From positions 1,364,001 to 1,428,000 of the forward strand of contig NZ_CP060696.1 in assembly GCF_014467055.1 (NCBI RefSeq): a stretch of DNA of 64,000 bases, written 5' to 3'. Below are positions 60,190-64,000 of this stretch, in pieces. The position numbers and the translations under genes were made by a program. The stretch's first letter is position 1. Every line of letters begins with the position of its first letter. The notes under the pieces are model-generated. The model worked only from the letters and a program-made list of their open reading frames with translations. It did no database searches and was not told where the DNA came from. This DNA is from Caproicibacterium amylolyticum. GTDB lineage: Bacteria; Bacillota; Clostridia; Oscillospirales; Acutalibacteraceae.

Positions 60190-62457
60190 TTAATTGGAAT
60201 CTTTACTTGGCGAGTCATTGCTTATAATACGCAGTACATTAACAATCCACGCACTTTCCCCCCGTTCAGGCGCACAGAACTTTACGGTAACAGCGTTTTG
60301 CTGCAGCAATTTTTCCGGTAACGGAAAAATACAACTTGTTGCCTGATGCGGCAGGGCGGTTTTTACATCTACTTGTGCAAGGAGAATCTCGTTGGCAAAA
60401 ACACGGAATCCATTTTTACAGTTTCCTGGAATGTACTGAAACTGTAAAAGTGCTGGTCTGCCGGAAGCAATCTGCATTTCATAACTGAACCAACCGTCTA
60501 ATTTGGCCACTCGATAATGATATCCCTCTCTGTCCCCTGACTCCGTTTCGAAACCATGAATCTTATGGGAAAGTTCGTACTGATCATTACCGATTTGTAT
60601 ACTGTCAATTTCCGCATCAGCAAGTGCCTGTGTGTGGCGGCGCTCCGCCTGATGTTTTGTAAGTTCCGGAGAATTTTCTTCCAGCAAAATCCAGTAAATG
60701 CCGTAACGCTGCTGATACTGCCGATAATAAGGGGAAAATACAAGTTTATTGTCCTGTTCTGTATTGTGCAGAACAAATTCCAACTTTCCGGGAATGCAGG
60801 TGAAATTTTGGCAAATATTATGTTTCCACTGCTCGGTGGTTTGCCCTTTACAGACCAGATAATCCTCTATTGGAATGTGGCGGCTGGCAACTCGTACCAG
60901 TATGCCGGTGTTGGATTCTTCTATTTGCTCTTTTCCAAGTGTAGCACTCAGTACAAGAGGCCCATAAGTAAATGCGACAGCATTCTTATTATCTGGAAGT
61001 GAGTTGCATTTTGGCACAATTTGAAAATAGATCTCCGCGGTATCGCCATTTTCCCATATACGGTGTATAATGAAATAACCGTTTTGCTCTGTTGCCGCAA
61101 AAAAATGGTGGTTTACTGATAGTTCGGCACCATCCGCCCAGTCTGGAATACGCAGACAAAGAAAGAAATCAGCGCTTTGCTGTGTGTGTACCGTAAATGC
61201 AGCGTCGCTCTTATTTGGTATATCCGCAGACTGTTCCAGGGTAATGCCTTTTTTCTGCCAGTGAACGGAGGAAGCAAGATACAGGTTAACGAAAAGCCGG
61301 TCATTATCATGAAAATACAGGCTGTCATTTAATTTTGAAAAATTCTCCATTCCAGTTCCAGTACAGCACCAGAAATCTGTAAACGGCTTGCTGTAAACCT
61401 TGAAATATCCGGTTGCCATTGGCTGAAAATACATTGTCATGCCAGTCTCTGGATTTTGCGATGGAAGAATTGCATTCAAAAGAGTACGCTCATAAAAATC
61501 TGCATACTTTTTTTCGCCTGTTATCTGAAACAGCAATCGCGACAGTTTCAACATATTGTAGGTGTTACAGGTCTCACAGTTTTGTGCGGTGCGTTCCTTA
61601 TCCAAAATATCCGGTTCACCGAAGTGTTCTGCTTCGCTGTTGCCGCCAGTAACGTAGCTATGATGCAAAACAACAATTTCCCAAAATTGTTCGCAAGTTT
61701 CAAGGTAAAATGGTTCTTTTTCTCCGTAGGCAACGTAGCGGTTAAGCGCTCCCAAAAACTTCGGAATGGTTGTATTTGCATGCCGGTTGTTTAGAACATC
61801 TTGACCATTATGAAGTTGTGTAAAAAGCTCCATTTCGTCAAATTTATGTGCCGCAGTAGCAAAGTGCTCGTTTTTAGTTAGTCGGTAAAGCTCATACAGA
61901 CAGTCATTCATGCCGCCATATTCAACAGAAAGCACGTTAGCCTGAATTTCCGGTGTCCAGCGTGTTGTGCGGCTGTAAATCCACTCCCCTAGTTTCACCG
62001 CTGTTTGTAGAGCAAGCGAAAGGCTGCAGAGTTCATAGACAGAGAGCAGACCAGCCAGAATTTTGTGCATGGTGTACCACGGAACCCAAACTGGTTTCCG
62101 ATTTTCAACTCTGTCAAAAAACTCCTCTGGAAAAGCAGAGAGATATCCGTTTGGATATTGGCACTCAGCAAGTTCTTTCATTAAATACTGCAGGCGAGTG
62201 AAGGCAGCAGAGTTTTCCGATGCAGCGTAAATTTGTGCAAGTGCTGTTAAGTAATGTCCCATGGTATGACCACGAATTTCAGTGTTTTCCCAGCCAGCAT
62301 AATTTTCTGCTTTCGGCTCTAACCCACGGGTCTTTCTGAAAAAGCACAACAGTCTGTCACAGTCAACGGACAGCAGATAATCTGTTTCTTTTTGAAAAGC
62401 GTTTGCTAGATAGGGACTTTGAAGCCGTACTTCAGACATTAAAAACGGTTGAAGCAT
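60190..62457 (-). CDS. Glycoside hydrolase family 127 (beta-L-arabinofuranosidase-like)
   Basis: 755 residues without a signal peptide. The (alpha/alpha)6 barrel part has NTEIRGHTMGHYLTALAQIY and YPNGYLSAFP, and the active-site zinc/cysteine set is seen in NCETCNTYNMLKL and FWCCTGTGMENF, matching the Glu/Cys cluster of GH127. The C-terminal part is beta-rich. Such enzymes release arabinofuranose from hydroxyproline-linked or pectin-derived oligosaccharides in the cytoplasm. The divergent AraC-type gene 105 bases away probably regulates it. No sugar transporter is visible within the window. Confidence 0.93.
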   Translation of the reverse strand: MLQPFLMSEVRLQSPYLANAFQKETDYLLSVDCDRLLCFFRKTRGLEPKAENYAGWENTEIRGHTMGHYLTALAQIYAASENSAAFTRLQYLMKELAECQYPNGYLSAFPEEFFDRVENRKPVWVPWYTMHKILAGLLSVYELCSLSLALQTAVKLGEWIYSRTTRWTPEIQANVLSVEYGGMNDCLYELYRLTKNEHFATAAHKFDEMELFTQLHNGQDVLNNRHANTTIPKFLGALNRYVAYGEKEPFYLETCEQFWEIVVLHHSYVTGGNSEAEHFGEPDILDKERTAQNCETCNTYNMLKLSRLLFQITGEKKYADFYERTLLNAILPSQNPETGMTMYFQPMATGYFKVYSKPFTDFWCCTGTGMENFSKLNDSLYFHDNDRLFVNLYLASSVHWQKKGITLEQSADIPNKSDAAFTVHTQQSADFFLCLRIPDWADGAELSVNHHFFAATEQNGYFIIHRIWENGDTAEIYFQIVPKCNSLPDNKNAVAFTYGPLVLSATLGKEQIEESNTGILVRVASRHIPIEDYLVCKGQTTEQWKHNICQNFTCIPGKLEFVLHNTEQDNKLVFSPYYRQYQQRYGIYWILLEENSPELTKHQAERRHTQALADAEIDSIQIGNDQYELSHKIHGFETESGDREGYHYRVAKLDGWFSYEMQIASGRPALLQFQYIPGNCKNGFRVFANEILLAQVDVKTALPHQATSCIFPLPEKLLQQNAVTVKFCAPERGESAWIVNVLRIISNDSPSKDSN

Positions 62458-62562
62458 TTATTGTTTACCTCCCTGAAAATCCTCATGTTCAGTACTTACA
62501 GTTTAACAAACTGGTTTCAAAAAGAAAATAGCAAAAGTTTTGAAAAGGTGTAAAAAAGTCAT

Positions 62563-63414
62563 ATGAAATATGTATTTTTTTCGTTGGAGAAGCCACTGAA
62601 ATACCATCAAACCGGCAAATTCCAGGCTCCCTCACAGGAGTGGAAACATTTGCAGCGAATTCTAACAGACTATGAACTGATTGTGGTAACAGAGGGTACA
62701 GCGTATATTCAGCTAGAGGGAACACAATATTCGATTTCGCCGGGGGAGTTCCTGTTGTGTGCTCCTGCATTAAGACAATTTGGCTTTCGTACCAGCTGTT
62801 GTGTCTTTTACTGGCTGCATTTTAACAGTGAAAAGCCTACGATTTCTGGAGAGTCAAATTGTTTTCCGTCGGATGTACCAGAAAAGCAGCTGTGTATTCC
62901 ATTGATTGGCAAGGTACCAAATTTAGAAAAGCTTATTGTTCTGTTAAAGCATTTGCAGGATGATGCACGCAGCTATGGAAATGAAATACAGGAAGACTAC
63001 CTTTGCACGAGTGTCCTTTGTGAGTTATACTGTCAGTTTCAGAGCAACAGAAACGGAGAGCTGGCACTTCGCCAAAAACAGATTTTTTATGACATCAAGG
63101 ACTATGTAAAGTGGAACAACAGTACAGATTTACGTGTAGCAGAGGTAGCAGTACACTTTGGTTACAACAAACGTTACCTTTCTTCCCTGTTTCGCACGGC
63201 TGCCGGAATTTCTTTAAAGGAATATATTACACAACAGAAGTTAGAAGAAGCGAAATACCTTTTATGTGATACAAACGATACGGTGACTTCTATTGCAGGC
63301 AAGCTGGGCTACAGTGACAGCCACCATTTTATGAAAGTATTTAAAGTCAATACGGGGCTGACACCTTCGCAGTATCGTAATGCATACGCGGGAAGACTGC
63401 TGTTTTATAAATAA
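62563..63414 (+). CDS. AraC family transcriptional regulator
   Basis: 283 residues. The N-terminal cupin-like sensor region (VVTEGTAYIQLEGTQYSISPGEFLLCAP) precedes two AraC helix-turn-helix motifs (LRVAEVAVHFGYNKRYLSSLFRTAAGISLKEYI and VTSIAGKLGYSDSHHFMKVFKVNTGLTPSQYR). It is divergent from the GH127 gene with a shared 105-base gap, so arabinose or an arabino-oligosaccharide is the likely inducer (inference). It ends 9 bases before the convergent C39 peptidase gene. Confidence 0.92.
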   Translation: MKYVFFSLEKPLKYHQTGKFQAPSQEWKHLQRILTDYELIVVTEGTAYIQLEGTQYSISPGEFLLCAPALRQFGFRTSCCVFYWLHFNSEKPTISGESNCFPSDVPEKQLCIPLIGKVPNLEKLIVLLKHLQDDARSYGNEIQEDYLCTSVLCELYCQFQSNRNGELALRQKQIFYDIKDYVKWNNSTDLRVAEVAVHFGYNKRYLSSLFRTAAGISLKEYITQQKLEEAKYLLCDTNDTVTSIAGKLGYSDSHHFMKVFKVNTGLTPSQYRNAYAGRLLFYK

Positions 63415-63423
63415 AGTGTTCGG

Positions 63424-64000
63424 CTATTTGCTGGTTACAACCAAACTGCGCTGCCCCATTTGCCGGTAACGCAGTTCTGCAGTAGCCTTGTCCCAATGGA
63501 CAGTTCCGTTTCCATTCCATGGGTCGTTGAACCAGTAACCCGTTTTATCGTACCCTGTCAGTACAAGGCAGTGCTCTTCAGCAGGCCAAGTGAATGTTTT
63601 GCCGGTAGAAGATACTGTCCAGCTGTATCCGCTATAAGGTGCCTGCATATTAATGGTTGCCCAAACCATCACTGGTTTTCCGGCGGGCAGCCATGCATGT
63701 GCAAGTGTATACAAAGATGTGCCGGTTACCACTTTTGCCTGCAGGCTGTTTGGCAGCAGTTTTTGAAATGCACAGCAAATTACAGGCGGAAAACAACCAA
63801 ATCCATCTGATGAATGCGGACTTCCGACGAACGCTTCATCAGGACTTGGCCCATAAGTGTTTCCAGAATTGGTTTCATGTAGCATCCCCTGTTTTGTGGC
63901 GTTTAAAAAGGTATTTACATCGACAGAAAGTCCCCAGTAACGGGTCAACATCATACCACTGATAATTTCGCATCCAGTGGGCAGCAGACCTTTTTGACTG
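63424..64000 (-). CDS. C39-like cysteine peptidase (partial, N-terminus outside window)
   Basis: About 192 residues are visible; the frame runs off the end of the window at 64000. The catalytic-cysteine motif LPTGCEIIS is at about 63964-63987, upstream of the first in-window ATG, so that ATG is not the true start. Later residues include PVMVWATIN, the His region of EEHCLVLTGYD and the Asn/Asp of FNDPWNGNG. This fits the peptidase_C39_2 group of secreted or membrane-anchored cysteine peptidases. A signal peptide, if any, would lie outside the window. Confidence 0.85.
   Translation of the reverse strand, partial: SQKGLLPTGCEIISGMMLTRYWGLSVDVNTFLNATKQGMLHETNSGNTYGPSPDEAFVGSPHSSDGFGCFPPVICCAFQKLLPNSLQAKVVTGTSLYTLAHAWLPAGKPVMVWATINMQAPYSGYSWTVSSTGKTFTWPAEEHCLVLTGYDKTGYWFNDPWNGNGTVHWDKATAELRYRQMGQRSLVVTSK

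Overview
The window is a contiguous piece of a low-to-moderate GC Firmicutes chromosome. Spore-forming Clostridia of the Oscillospirales/Ruminococcaceae type is the best fit. The sequence shows spoIIM next to xerD, a CwlD-like amidase, a SigH-like sigma factor, the SCIFF peptide with its radical SAM maturase beside a TIGR04086 membrane protein and yajC, and the pair TIGR03960/TIGR03936. I cannot name a species. Gene density is high, intergenic gaps are short, and most operons end in clear intrinsic terminators.

Layout. 1-7.0 kb: end of a glutamate synthase small-subunit-like gene, then an M50 protease, a radical SAM/DUF2344 pair, rplS, lepB, ylqF, rnhB and yraN. 7.1-19.4 kb: thrC, a phosphohydrolase, the protein quality-control run tig-clpP-clpX-lon with engB, then lysA, a TrpR-like regulator, a methyltransferase and hslO. 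19.5-19.9 kb: five tRNA genes (Val, Asp, Phe, Gly, Cys) from one promoter, closed by a terminator. 20-27.5 kb: a deoxyinosine glycosylase, CwlD-like amidase, radA, a small Cys-rich protein, a DUF6873-like protein, and two Xer-type recombinases around a DUF624 membrane protein; the second belongs to a spoIIM-xerD operon. 27.9-32.9 kb (minus strand): queA, tgt, yajC, TIGR04086, scfA, scfB. 33.0-36.6 kb: a lysine riboswitch controlling asd-dapA-dapB and a free-standing double-ACT protein. 36.6-42.9 kb (minus): trmK, Nif3-like, rqcH, glycosyltransferase, small zinc and DUF1858 proteins, and a SigH-like sigma factor. 43.1 kb: comM.

44.8-49.6 kb is the most accessory part. It holds a lactococcin-972-type bacteriocin locus (precursor, seven-TM-type membrane protein, ABC ATPase) whose precursor gene carries an in-frame amber codon, and whose promoter has a 14-bp direct repeat with 21-bp period just upstream of the -35. 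Next to it is an unrecognised two-gene operon encoding small beta-rich proteins, the first of them Cys-rich. 49.9-54 kb: metE-metF with a convergent LysR regulator. 54.2-55.0 kb: a decayed insertion-sequence mosaic. 55.0-60.0 kb: marR, a heterodimeric ABC exporter and an esterase from one near-consensus promoter with a palindromic operator candidate. 60.2-63.4 kb: a GH127 arabinofuranosidase divergent from an AraC regulator. 63.4-64 kb: the C-terminal part of a C39-type cysteine peptidase that runs off the window.

Functionally the window is mostly housekeeping (translation, proteolysis, lysine and methionine synthesis, queuosine, sporulation). Two RiPP/bacteriocin-type loci (SCIFF and lactococcin-972) and one transporter/regulator island give it its accessory character. 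All family calls come from reading motifs and gene order; no database search was run.
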